20,569 nt of DNA from Ruminococcaceae bacterium UBA6845 (lineage in GTDB: Bacteria > Bacillota > Clostridia > Oscillospirales > Acutalibacteraceae): assembly GCA_002449395.1 (NCBI GenBank), contig DKDP01000047.1, forward strand, positions 1 to 20,569. The letters run 5' to 3'. Positions within the stretch are counted from its first letter, which is position 1; the number at the start of each line of letters is the position of its first letter. Made by a program: the position numbers and the translations under genes. The notes beneath the pieces were generated by a model that did no database searches, was not told the origin of the DNA, and was given only the letters and a program-made list of their open reading frames with translations. Below, piece by piece: positions 8,397-14,756 of this stretch.

Positions 8397-8482
8397 TATT
8401 TTTTTCAAAAAACAATAACTTTTATTTTGTTTGCACAAATAGTGATTTGTTTATCTATTTGCATTATTTCCGTCGACAAAAA

Positions 8483-8511
8483 TTGACTTTTAGCCGACCG
8501 TATGATAATAT
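8483..8511 (+). promoter_or_regulatory. Promoter of the small membrane protein gene
   Basis: TTGACT (8483-8488) is followed after 17 nt by TAATAT (8506-8511). Transcription would start near 8518, which places the upstream AAGGA at the mRNA tip. This argues for the ATG at 8563 over the TTG at 8530 as the start codon. Confidence 0.55.
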
Positions 8512-8562
8512 ATAAAGGAAATCAAGCGGTTGACGGATTTCAGCCGTGTAAAGGAAGATTCT

Positions 8563-9114
8563 ATGGCATATGACATAATTCGGTGGATCTGTGGGGCGGT
8601 GCTCTTTGCCGTTCTTTTGACAGTCCTCTGCATTGTATCGAAGAAAAAAGGAAAAGCCGCTGTTACGGCGGCGTTCATCGCAATAATATTAACGGCGGTT
8701 TCATTCGTTATCCCTTTTGAAAATTATATTCACCCGTTTTCCTCGGTTGAAAAGCTGTTTGCATACCGCTATCACGAGGAGCTTGTCACATATTTTGAGT
8801 GTGATGAGGGCGTGGTCTGCATTGCAGAGCGAAACAACGGCAGCAATGTGAACTACTGCTTTGACAAGAAAGACGGCAAGCTGCTGCTTCCGTTTTCACT
8901 GGTTGACGACACTCAGCACCGTTCGAGCAAATACGGAGTGTATCTGATTAAAAAATTCGAGGATCAAACACTTATTTTCACCCAGGTTTCCGACTCCGCA
9001 TACGACGGCAAAGACTTTACCGCAAGCGATTCGGGCTATTACTATTGTATTGTTGACGGCAATTTCCTGCCGTCACGTCTCACCTGCTCGGGAGAAAAGG
9101 TTGTGTTGGTATAA
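8563..9114 (+). CDS. Small membrane protein with extracytoplasmic domain, unknown function
   Basis: I do not recognise this 183-aa protein. Two hydrophobic helices (about 6-28 and 35-55) are separated by a Lys-rich KKKGK loop, which places the loop in the cytoplasm; the remaining 125 or so residues would then lie outside the membrane. That part is rich in Tyr, Asp and Ser and has a few Cys residues, with no catalytic motif I can name. The ATG at 8563 is preceded by AAAGGAAG at a 6-nt spacing. A TTG at 8530 is in frame (11 codons longer) but sits too close to the predicted transcription start. It is transcribed alone and meets the next gene tail to tail at a shared terminator. Confidence 0.75.
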   Translation: MAYDIIRWICGAVLFAVLLTVLCIVSKKKGKAAVTAAFIAIILTAVSFVIPFENYIHPFSSVEKLFAYRYHEELVTYFECDEGVVCIAERNNGSNVNYCFDKKDGKLLLPFSLVDDTQHRSSKYGVYLIKKFEDQTLIFTQVSDSAYDGKDFTASDSGYYYCIVDGNFLPSRLTCSGEKVVLV

Positions 9115-9117
9115 AAT

Positions 9118-9146
9118 AAAGGACGGCTCAATTGAACCGTCCTTTT
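9118..9146. terminator. Bidirectional terminator between convergent genes
   Basis: AAAGGACGG (9118-9126) pairs with CCGTCCTTT (9137-9145), and the inner bases add further pairs after one C-A mismatch. T-runs follow on both strands. It lies 3 nt after the plus-strand stop and next to the minus-strand stop at 9148, so it can serve both genes. Confidence 0.85.
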
Positions 9147-9147
9147 A

Positions 9148-9687
9148 TTATATAAATTCTGTTTCGTCGATAATTTTGGCGAAGAGGTCGAGCGCTTTAT
9201 TGAAAATTCCTGCGCCGAGAGACACATATTCGTCGCTGTTTATTCCGCACCGGAGTGCAAACTGTTCGCCGATATTTTCGGCGGTATCTCCGCTCTTTTT
9301 CAGGGCGAGGAGATAGAAGGTGAATGCACTGCCGTCGGAAATATTATCATAATATCCGCTCTCCTGTGCCTTGAGGTAATCATACATTGAGGAGCTGACG
9401 GTGTCACCGAGCGTCTGCGAGGAAATATATTTTCTTACCGCATATTCGGCGGTAAAGGTCAAAAGAACACGAACGCAATATAACTCAGCCGCAGGCATAT
9501 TTCCGCAGTTCAGTCCGAGCTTTTTGCAGTCGGGTCGGATCTTTGCCAGTCGGATTCCGAGGGCTTTCGCCTTTTCGCTGTTTCCGTTCCGTCTGTTGCG
9601 GTCGATATCGTCGGAAATGCGCTGAAAATCGTTCAGCTCCGAAATTTCCTTGCCGACATATATTTTGATGTCTCTGTCCTCTGCCAT
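9148..9687 (-). CDS. Cytoplasmic helical protein of unknown function (179 aa)
   Basis: I do not recognise this protein. It has no signal peptide or membrane helix and looks mostly alpha-helical. The N-terminal third is charged (Arg/Lys/Asp-rich, about 1-55) and the rest has amphipathic helices with Tyr/Phe (about 65-179). Two Cys residues, in PDCKKLGLNCGN (about 53-64), are 8 apart, too few for a typical zinc site. The start is preceded by GGAG and AAGGAA. The upstream gene ends 24 nt before, on the same strand and without a terminator, so it is the second gene of an operon with the degenerate PHP protein. A role linked to that protein is inferred from context only. Confidence 0.8.
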   Translation of the reverse strand: MAEDRDIKIYVGKEISELNDFQRISDDIDRNRRNGNSEKAKALGIRLAKIRPDCKKLGLNCGNMPAAELYCVRVLLTFTAEYAVRKYISSQTLGDTVSSSMYDYLKAQESGYYDNISDGSAFTFYLLALKKSGDTAENIGEQFALRCGINSDEYVSLGAGIFNKALDLFAKIIDETEFI

Positions 9688-9711
9688 TTCCTTATCTCCG
9701 ATTTGTCCGCC

Positions 9712-10575
9712 TTATTCGGCAGTTGCCTTTGCCTTCTGACGGCGGATCTTTGATTTATAATTTGAAAACTCCGTAAATCTGTCGTCGGGAGTTGTTACGC
9801 TTCCGAGAGTTACGCAATGTCTGTTATGTCTGCCTCTGAAATTGCTTCCGCCGATCGCAAGGAGGCCCTTCTCCTTTGCAAGTGCGGCATATTTCTCCGC
9901 AGTTGCGTCGTCGTGATCGGGACACCAAGCCTCGAATCCGTCAATTCCTGCCTCAATCGCCTTTTCGACGATGTTCGTGCCCTCAAAGGCACCGGGATTT
10001 GAAAGAATTGCAACGCCGCCCGCATCGTGGATCGCCTGAATGACCTCGGAAACCTCCGAGAACTTCGGCTTAACAAGAATACTCTTTTCGCCGCCGTCGT
10101 CAAAAAGCTCGTGATAAAGCGAACCGAAAAGCTCGGTCGTCACGCCGCTCTCGACAAGAGCCGCCATTATATGAACGGGATAAACGTTTGTTGAACCCTG
10201 AGCACATTTAAGAACCAGATCGGTCGTTATCGGGAAGCGCTGAGCCGCCTTGATCATCATAAACTGAGCCGCTCTCTTCCTTGCAACGAGATTCCTGTGG
10301 CAAAGTCCCTCAAGACGATCGGGTGAATCGCTCATATAACCGAGAACGTAAACTTCCTTGCCGTTCTCGCTGTCGAATGCGGAAATCTCGACGCCCTGAA
10401 TGACCTTGATTCCGTGGCGCTCGCCGATAAGACGTGCCCTGACGGTGCCCGCAAGACAGTCAAGGTCGGTCACGGCAAGGTTGGTTACGCCGCATTTTTC
10501 AGCTAAGACAATAATGTCATCTATGCCCATCGAGCCGTCCGAGAGCTTAGTATGACAATGCAAATCACAGATCAT
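9712..10575 (-). CDS. PHP-domain protein with degenerate metal site, possible pseudoenzyme
   Basis: The 287-aa protein has the layout of the TrpH/YciV family (nucleoside bisphosphate phosphatase/5'-3' exoribonuclease, cytoplasmic): LHCHTKLSDG at 5-14 (H6, H8, D13), a GVEIS motif with the glutamate near 64, a His in PVHIMAALV (about 135), and a C-terminal half with the usual LLAIGGSNF strand. However, four positions that normally bind metal are changed: TDHD reads TDLD (His to Leu), AHPG reads SNPG (His to Asn), and SDFHG reads SNFRG (Asp to Asn, His to Arg). The fold should be kept but full three-metal catalysis seems unlikely, so it may be a binding or regulatory protein or use fewer metals. 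GGAGG lies 11 nt before the start. It is first in an operon with the 179-aa gene. The family assignment is firm; loss of activity is inference. Confidence 0.88.
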   Translation of the reverse strand: MICDLHCHTKLSDGSMGIDDIIVLAEKCGVTNLAVTDLDCLAGTVRARLIGERHGIKVIQGVEISAFDSENGKEVYVLGYMSDSPDRLEGLCHRNLVARKRAAQFMMIKAAQRFPITTDLVLKCAQGSTNVYPVHIMAALVESGVTTELFGSLYHELFDDGGEKSILVKPKFSEVSEVIQAIHDAGGVAILSNPGAFEGTNIVEKAIEAGIDGFEAWCPDHDDATAEKYAALAKEKGLLAIGGSNFRGRHNRHCVTLGSVTTPDDRFTEFSNYKSKIRRQKAKATAE

Positions 10576-10627
10576 TTCTTGAAAATCCTCCTACTTTTAA
10601 CAAAAACCACAATATTATTCTGATTAT

Positions 10628-10656
10628 ATTATAATACAAGAGGAAAGAAAATGCAA
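10628..10656 (-). promoter_or_regulatory. Promoter of the degenerate-PHP operon
   Basis: On the minus strand, -35 TTGCAT (10651-10656) and a perfect -10 TATAAT (10628-10633) are 17 nt apart. It lies in the 115-bp gap after the S1-protein gene, so the PHP operon can be transcribed on its own. I see no convincing terminator for the S1 gene in this gap, so read-through is also possible. Confidence 0.7.
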
Positions 10657-10690
10657 GAAATAATTTTTTCTGTCGAAAAGTGAAAAATGA

Positions 10691-11617
10691 TCAGGAAAAG
10701 TCACTTTCTATTATTTTTGAACACTCTGCGGGCGAATATACCCACTTGTCAATATGATCCAGCTCGGTGAAATATTTTATTGGCGGAGTCGGGTATTCCG
10801 CCTCGAAAGCGTCAACGATAATGAGCTTGATTTTCATACGCTCGGGGAGCATACTTTTTATATAAACACCTGCGTGACAGCCAGCGGAAATGCCTGCCGA
10901 ATATTCGGCAAGACCGGCAAGATTCGGAGTCAGTTCAACGAAAATACCGTAGCTTTCAACGGAGCGGACGATTCCCGGAACGGTCTCGCCCGGAGCAAAT
11001 TCATCGGCGTTCTGTTCCCAGGTGCCGAGAAGCTCCTTGTGGGAGAAAGTGATTCTGCCCTGCTCGTCGATGGATTTGACTACTACCCTTATCGTCTGAC
11101 CGACCGAGAAACGCACCGACGGATGCGGGATTCTCGAAACGGAAATGCTGTCGATCGGCAAAAGACCGTTGATGCCTGCGCCGATATCAAGGAATACGCC
11201 GAAATTTTCCATATGCGTAACCTTTGCCGTGATAACGTCGCCCGGGCGCAGCTTTGAAATATAGTTATCCATACATTCACGCTGAACTGCCTTGCGGCTG
11301 AGTATTGCGTATTCACGGTCGTTGTCATCCTTTTGAAATCCGATGATCTTGAACATAACGGGCTTATTCACCCTTGAGATAAGAGCGATATCCCGAACCG
11401 AACCGTCGTCAATTCCGAGCGCTCCCTCGTTGTGCGGAATTATTCCGTACATACATCCGAGATCAACACGGAGATTGTGCTCCTTGTCGCAGAGAAGCGC
11501 CCTTGCCTCAAGCGTTTCGTTCGTTATGCACGCCTCGTGCAGGGCATTGGGCGATGAGAGCGCCGCACGGTTTGACGGAGTGAGAATTGTCTGACCTTCG
11601 GGTTTGAAATTTTGCAT
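10691..11617 (-). CDS. S1-domain RNA-binding protein (three S1 repeats)
   Basis: The 308-aa protein is built from S1-type OB folds, which bind single-stranded RNA. Repeat 1 (about 28-115) is degenerate. Repeat 2 (about 124-196) is canonical, with LRPGDVITAKV, NFGVFLDIG, GLLP and the ITFSHKE ending. Repeat 3 (about 207-275) keeps GIVRSVESYGIFVEL and GLAE but has a weaker end. It is shorter than six-repeat RpsA and resembles the small S1/YpfD-like proteins of Firmicutes, which may assist mRNA binding or ribosome function; the exact role is not known. The ATG at 11617 is chosen because AAAGGTGG lies 8 nt upstream; a GTG four codons earlier overlaps that ribosome binding site. It is divergent from the DUF951-prfA cluster, across a 165-bp promoter region. 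Confidence 0.85.
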   Translation of the reverse strand: MQNFKPEGQTILTPSNRAALSSPNALHEACITNETLEARALLCDKEHNLRVDLGCMYGIIPHNEGALGIDDGSVRDIALISRVNKPVMFKIIGFQKDDNDREYAILSRKAVQRECMDNYISKLRPGDVITAKVTHMENFGVFLDIGAGINGLLPIDSISVSRIPHPSVRFSVGQTIRVVVKSIDEQGRITFSHKELLGTWEQNADEFAPGETVPGIVRSVESYGIFVELTPNLAGLAEYSAGISAGCHAGVYIKSMLPERMKIKLIIVDAFEAEYPTPPIKYFTELDHIDKWVYSPAECSKIIESDFS

Positions 11618-11683
11618 AAGTTTTACCACCTTTGTTTTGTTTAAAATATTAATCGCCGAGTTAACAGCGGTTTCTTTTACTAA

Positions 11684-11714
11684 TTTATATGATTTGTATT
11701 CCCGATAATGACAA
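11684..11714 (-). promoter_or_regulatory. Tentative promoter of the S1-protein gene
   Basis: On the minus strand, TTGTCA (11709-11714) and TATAAA (11684-11689) are 19 nt apart, which is longer than ideal. No better pair is visible in the divergent region, so this is only a candidate. Confidence 0.3.
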
Positions 11715-11741
11715 ATACCTCTATACTTTCGGAACGGAATG

Positions 11742-11750
11742 TGTTATAAT
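11742..11750 (+). promoter_or_regulatory. Extended -10 promoter of the DUF951-prfA cluster
   Basis: TGTTATAAT (11742-11750) is a perfect -10 hexamer with an extended TGn element. The -35 position (TATACT at 11722-11727) is poor, so the promoter probably relies on the extended -10. The start would be near 11757, giving a leader of about 26 nt. Confidence 0.6.
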
Positions 11751-11782
11751 AATACAGAATAGGTTTTGAAAGGAGCGATAAT

Positions 11783-11968
11783 ATGGATGTTCGTGTCGGC
11801 GACAAGCTCGTTATGAAAAAAAATCATCCCTGCGGCTGTAATACATTTGATGTTTTACGTTCGGGAATGGACTTCAAAATCCGCTGTGAAAAATGCGGAC
11901 ACGAGGTTATGGTTCCACGCTCAAAAGCCGAAAAAAATATTCGTAAAATTATTCATCCCGAGGATTAG
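11783..11968 (+). CDS. DUF951 family protein
   Basis: A 61-aa protein that matches the DUF951 pattern: an N-terminal DVRVGDKLVMKKNHPCG, an arginine/hydrophobic centre and RCEKCGHEVMVPRSKAEKNIRKI. Cysteines at 17, 19, 35 and 38 form a CxC...CxxC arrangement that could bind zinc, giving a small basic ribbon or OB-like fold suited to nucleic acid binding; this is inference, as the family's function is not established. AAAGGAGC precedes the ATG at good spacing. It is the first gene after the extended -10 promoter, and prfA starts 38 nt downstream in the same direction. Confidence 0.9.
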   Translation: MDVRVGDKLVMKKNHPCGCNTFDVLRSGMDFKIRCEKCGHEVMVPRSKAEKNIRKIIHPED

Positions 11969-11972
11969 CGTG

Positions 11973-11998
11973 CTCCGAAAGAAATAAAATTTTCGGAG
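11973..11998 (+). promoter_or_regulatory. Hairpin covering the prfA ribosome binding site
   Basis: CTCCGAAA (11973-11980) pairs perfectly with TTTCGGAG (11991-11998) around a 10-nt loop. The 3' arm contains the GGAG of the prfA Shine-Dalgarno (11995-11999), which would be hidden when folded. No T-run follows, so it is not a terminator. A role in tuning RF1 translation is inference. Confidence 0.5.
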
Positions 11999-12006
11999 GA
12001 TTTGCT

Positions 12007-13074
12007 ATGATAGATAAACTTGAATCGGTTGAAGAAAAATTTGAAAATATCAACGCTCAGCTCTGTGACCCGGACGTTGTGTCCGACATCGAAAAATACA
12101 GAACGCTGATGCAGGAAATGAAACATCTGACGCCCGTAGTCGAAAAGTTCCGTGAATATAAAAAGGTAAACGCCGATTTTGAGGAGGCTCAGGCTCTTCT
12201 TGACGAAAGCGGACTTGACAAGGATTTTCGTGAGATGGCGCAGGAACAGTTTGAGGAATCGAGAGATAAGCTCGAAAAAATCAAGGAAGAATTAAAGGTG
12301 CTTCTGCTGCCGAGAGATCCGAACGACGACAAGAACGTTATCATTGAGATCCGTGGCGGCGCAGGAGGCGAGGAATCCGCCCTGTTTGCAAATTCGCTTT
12401 TCCGAATGTACTCGATGTACGCCGAGGCAAAGTGCTGGAAAACCGAGGTGCTCAACTCCAATCCCACCGAGCTCGGCGGATTTAAGGAAATCAGCTTTAT
12501 GATATCGGGTGACGGTGCATACTCACGATTCAAATTTGAGAGCGGCGTCCACCGTGTTCAGCGAGTTCCCGAAACGGAATCGCAGGGCAGAATCCACACA
12601 TCGACCGTGACCGTTGCCGTTCTTCCCGAGGCGGAGGAGGTTGATCTTCAGATCAATCCGACCGATCTCCAAATCGACACATTCCGTTCAAGCGGAGCGG
12701 GAGGTCAGCATATCAACAAGACCGAGTCGGCGATCCGAATTACGCATATTCCGACAGGTACGGTTGTTGAGTGCCAGGACGAGAGAAGTCAATACAAAAA
12801 TAAGGATAAGGCGATGAAAATTCTGCGTTCAAGGATCCTTGAACAGGAACGTGCGAAGCAGAACGAGGCAATCGCAGGCGAGAGAAAATCGCAGGTCGGA
12901 ACCGGTGACAGAAGCGAGAGAATAAGAACCTACAATTTTCCGCAGGGTCGTGTCAGCGACCACAGAATCGGGCTGACCTTATATAAAATTGAGGCTATTA
13001 TGAACGGTGATCTCGACGAGCTTATTGACGCTCTGATCACCGCAGACACAGCCGAAAAACTGAAAGCTGAGTAA
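12007..13074 (+). CDS. prfA: Peptide chain release factor 1 (RF1)
   Basis: RF1 ends translation at UAA and UAG by entering the ribosomal A site and triggering hydrolysis of peptidyl-tRNA. The protein is 355 aa, normal for the family. The catalytic GGQ loop is at residues 232-234 in SGAGGQHINKTESA, and the stop-codon reading tripeptide is PET at 188-190, of the PxT type that marks RF1 (RF2 has SPF). The N-terminal helical domain (about 1-100) and GGAGGEES segment (about 117-124) are in place. There is no internal frameshift, which also separates it from most RF2 genes. GGAGG lies 7 nt before the ATG but inside a hairpin. The next gene starts 4 nt after the stop, so the two are probably translationally coupled. 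The methyltransferase gene prmC, often next to prfA, is not in this window. Confidence 0.97.
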   Translation: MIDKLESVEEKFENINAQLCDPDVVSDIEKYRTLMQEMKHLTPVVEKFREYKKVNADFEEAQALLDESGLDKDFREMAQEQFEESRDKLEKIKEELKVLLLPRDPNDDKNVIIEIRGGAGGEESALFANSLFRMYSMYAEAKCWKTEVLNSNPTELGGFKEISFMISGDGAYSRFKFESGVHRVQRVPETESQGRIHTSTVTVAVLPEAEEVDLQINPTDLQIDTFRSSGAGGQHINKTESAIRITHIPTGTVVECQDERSQYKNKDKAMKILRSRILEQERAKQNEAIAGERKSQVGTGDRSERIRTYNFPQGRVSDHRIGLTLYKIEAIMNGDLDELIDALITADTAEKLKAE

Positions 13075-13078
13075 TAAT

Positions 13079-14665
13079 ATGGAAACTGAAATTCTTGACG
13101 GCGGTTCACAGCAGGATATTGAGAAAGCCGCTAAAATTCTGAAAAACGGCGGACTTGTTGCGATACCGACCGAGACGGTTTACGGACTGGCGGCGAATGC
13201 GCTGAACCCGAGAGCCGTTGCAAACATTTTTAAGGCAAAGGGGCGTCCGATGGACAATCCGCTGATAGTACATATCAGCCGCTTTGAGGAGATATACAGG
13301 CTTGTTAAGGGCGTTCCGCACAAGGCAAAGGAGCTTGCCGACCGCTATTGGCCGGGACCGCTGACAATAATTCTGCCGAAGTCGGATATCATCCCCGACG
13401 AGGTGAGCGCAGGACTTCCGACGGTTGCAATTCGTATGCCGTCACATCCCGTCGCAAGGGCGATTATCGAAAAAACAGGTCGTCCGCTTGCCGCTCCGTC
13501 CGCAAATTCATCCGGACTTCCCAGCCCTACAACGGCAAGGCACGTTCTGGACGATATGAACGGTAAAATCGAAGCGATTGTTGACGGCGGTCCGTGCGAC
13601 GTAGGTATTGAATCCACAGTCGTTACGCTTGCAACCGAGGTTCCGAGACTTCTCAGACCCGGCGGAATAACCCACGAACAGCTTGAAGAGGTGCTCGGTC
13701 ACGTCGATATTGATCCCGCCGTCCTCTCACAGCTCAAGGAGGGAGTTCGTCCGGCGTCTCCCGGTATGAAATACAAGCATTATTCGCCGAAAGCGGAAGT
13801 ATATATAGTCAACGGAAGTTTCCCGAGCTTTAAATATCAGATTGACTCGGATCTCCGTAACGGCGATGCGGCGCTCTGCTTTGACGGTGAGGAAAACGAG
13901 CTTCCCGTGCCGTGCCTTTCGTTCGGAAGAAAGGATCATTCACTCGAGCAGGCACACAGTCTTTTTGACGATCTGCGCAAGTTCGACGATATGGGAATAA
14001 AGCGTGTCTTTGTCCGTGCACCGTCCGCCGAGGGCGTGGGACTCGGAGTTTATAACCGTCTTTTGCGTGCGGCTGCGTTCAAAATTATTGAACCGCCTGT
14101 AATCTACGGTCTGACGGGTCAGAGCGGAGCAGGTAAAACTACCGTCGGCGAGGAGCTGAAAAAGAAGGGCTATCTGATAGTTGACGGCGACATCCTTGCG
14201 AGAAAGGCCGTTGAAATTTCCGAGGTTCTAAGTGCACTCGTCAAAGAGTTCGGAACGGAAATTCTCGACCCGGACGGAAAGCTGATCCGAAGCGAGCTCG
14301 CCAAGCGTGCCTTTGCAAATGAGCATAAGCGGCAACGGCTGAACAGAATCACACATCCCGCAATCACCAAGCTCACGCTTGAAACAATTAAGAATAATTT
14401 CACTGCGGAGCATAAGGGAGTTATTATTGATGCGGCGGCGATCTTCGACTGCGAATTGCCTAAATATTGCACAAAGATGATTGTCGTTACCGCCGACGGA
14501 GATATACGTGCCGAACGCATTATGAAGCGTGACGGCATTGACCGTGACACGGCGATGCTCAGAATAAATGCGCAGAAAAATGAGCAATATTATATAGAAA
14601 GGGCAGACATTGTTATCCGAAACAACGGAGGCGAAGGTCTTGCCGATCAACTGAGTGAATTATAA
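13079..14665 (+). CDS. Fusion: Sua5/TsaC threonylcarbamoyl-AMP synthase and dephospho-CoA kinase (CoaE)
   Basis: One uninterrupted frame of 528 aa carries two enzymes. Residues 1 to about 335 are a full Sua5-type protein: the YrdC core with PTETVYGLAAN (30-40), KGRPMDNPL (54-62), SANSSG (141-146) and GPCDVGIEST (171-180), then the linker with SPGMKYKHYSP (227-237) and the Sua5 C-terminal domain. It makes threonylcarbamoyl-AMP from Thr, bicarbonate and ATP for tRNA t6A37. Residues 341-528 are a CoaE kinase, which does the last step of CoA synthesis: P-loop GLTGQSGAGKTT (344-355), VDGD (368-371), THPAI (425-429), the RDGIDRDTAMLRINAQ lid (484-499) and ADIVIRNNG (509-517). Both halves look intact. 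It starts 4 nt after prfA without a clear ribosome binding site, which suggests coupled translation. The fusion is unusual; the two pathways share only ATP use and cytoplasmic location. Confidence 0.93.
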   Translation: METEILDGGSQQDIEKAAKILKNGGLVAIPTETVYGLAANALNPRAVANIFKAKGRPMDNPLIVHISRFEEIYRLVKGVPHKAKELADRYWPGPLTIILPKSDIIPDEVSAGLPTVAIRMPSHPVARAIIEKTGRPLAAPSANSSGLPSPTTARHVLDDMNGKIEAIVDGGPCDVGIESTVVTLATEVPRLLRPGGITHEQLEEVLGHVDIDPAVLSQLKEGVRPASPGMKYKHYSPKAEVYIVNGSFPSFKYQIDSDLRNGDAALCFDGEENELPVPCLSFGRKDHSLEQAHSLFDDLRKFDDMGIKRVFVRAPSAEGVGLGVYNRLLRAAAFKIIEPPVIYGLTGQSGAGKTTVGEELKKKGYLIVDGDILARKAVEISEVLSALVKEFGTEILDPDGKLIRSELAKRAFANEHKRQRLNRITHPAITKLTLETIKNNFTAEHKGVIIDAAAIFDCELPKYCTKMIVVTADGDIRAERIMKRDGIDRDTAMLRINAQKNEQYYIERADIVIRNNGGEGLADQLSEL

Positions 14666-14719
14666 AACAATCGCCCTGCGCAAACTGTCGGTTCGGGCAA
14701 GGCGAAAAAGAATAAGTTA

Positions 14720-14741
14720 ACCGAAAATCGGTCGAATTTTT
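14720..14741 (+). terminator. Weak terminator- or attenuator-like hairpin before the M18 gene
   Basis: ACCGA (14720-14724) and TCGGT (14728-14732) form a 5-bp stem with a 3-nt loop, followed by CGAATTTTT. It is short and stands just before the AAGGAGG of the next gene, so termination would be partial at best. I see no clear promoter in this 91-bp gap. Confidence 0.3.
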
Positions 14742-14756
14742 AAGGAGGAAATCACA

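Noticed and set aside
9712..10575. DNA polymerase X/III-type PHP or histidinol phosphatase
   Set aside because: No polymerase domains are attached, and the length and order of motifs fit TrpH/YciV-like proteins better.
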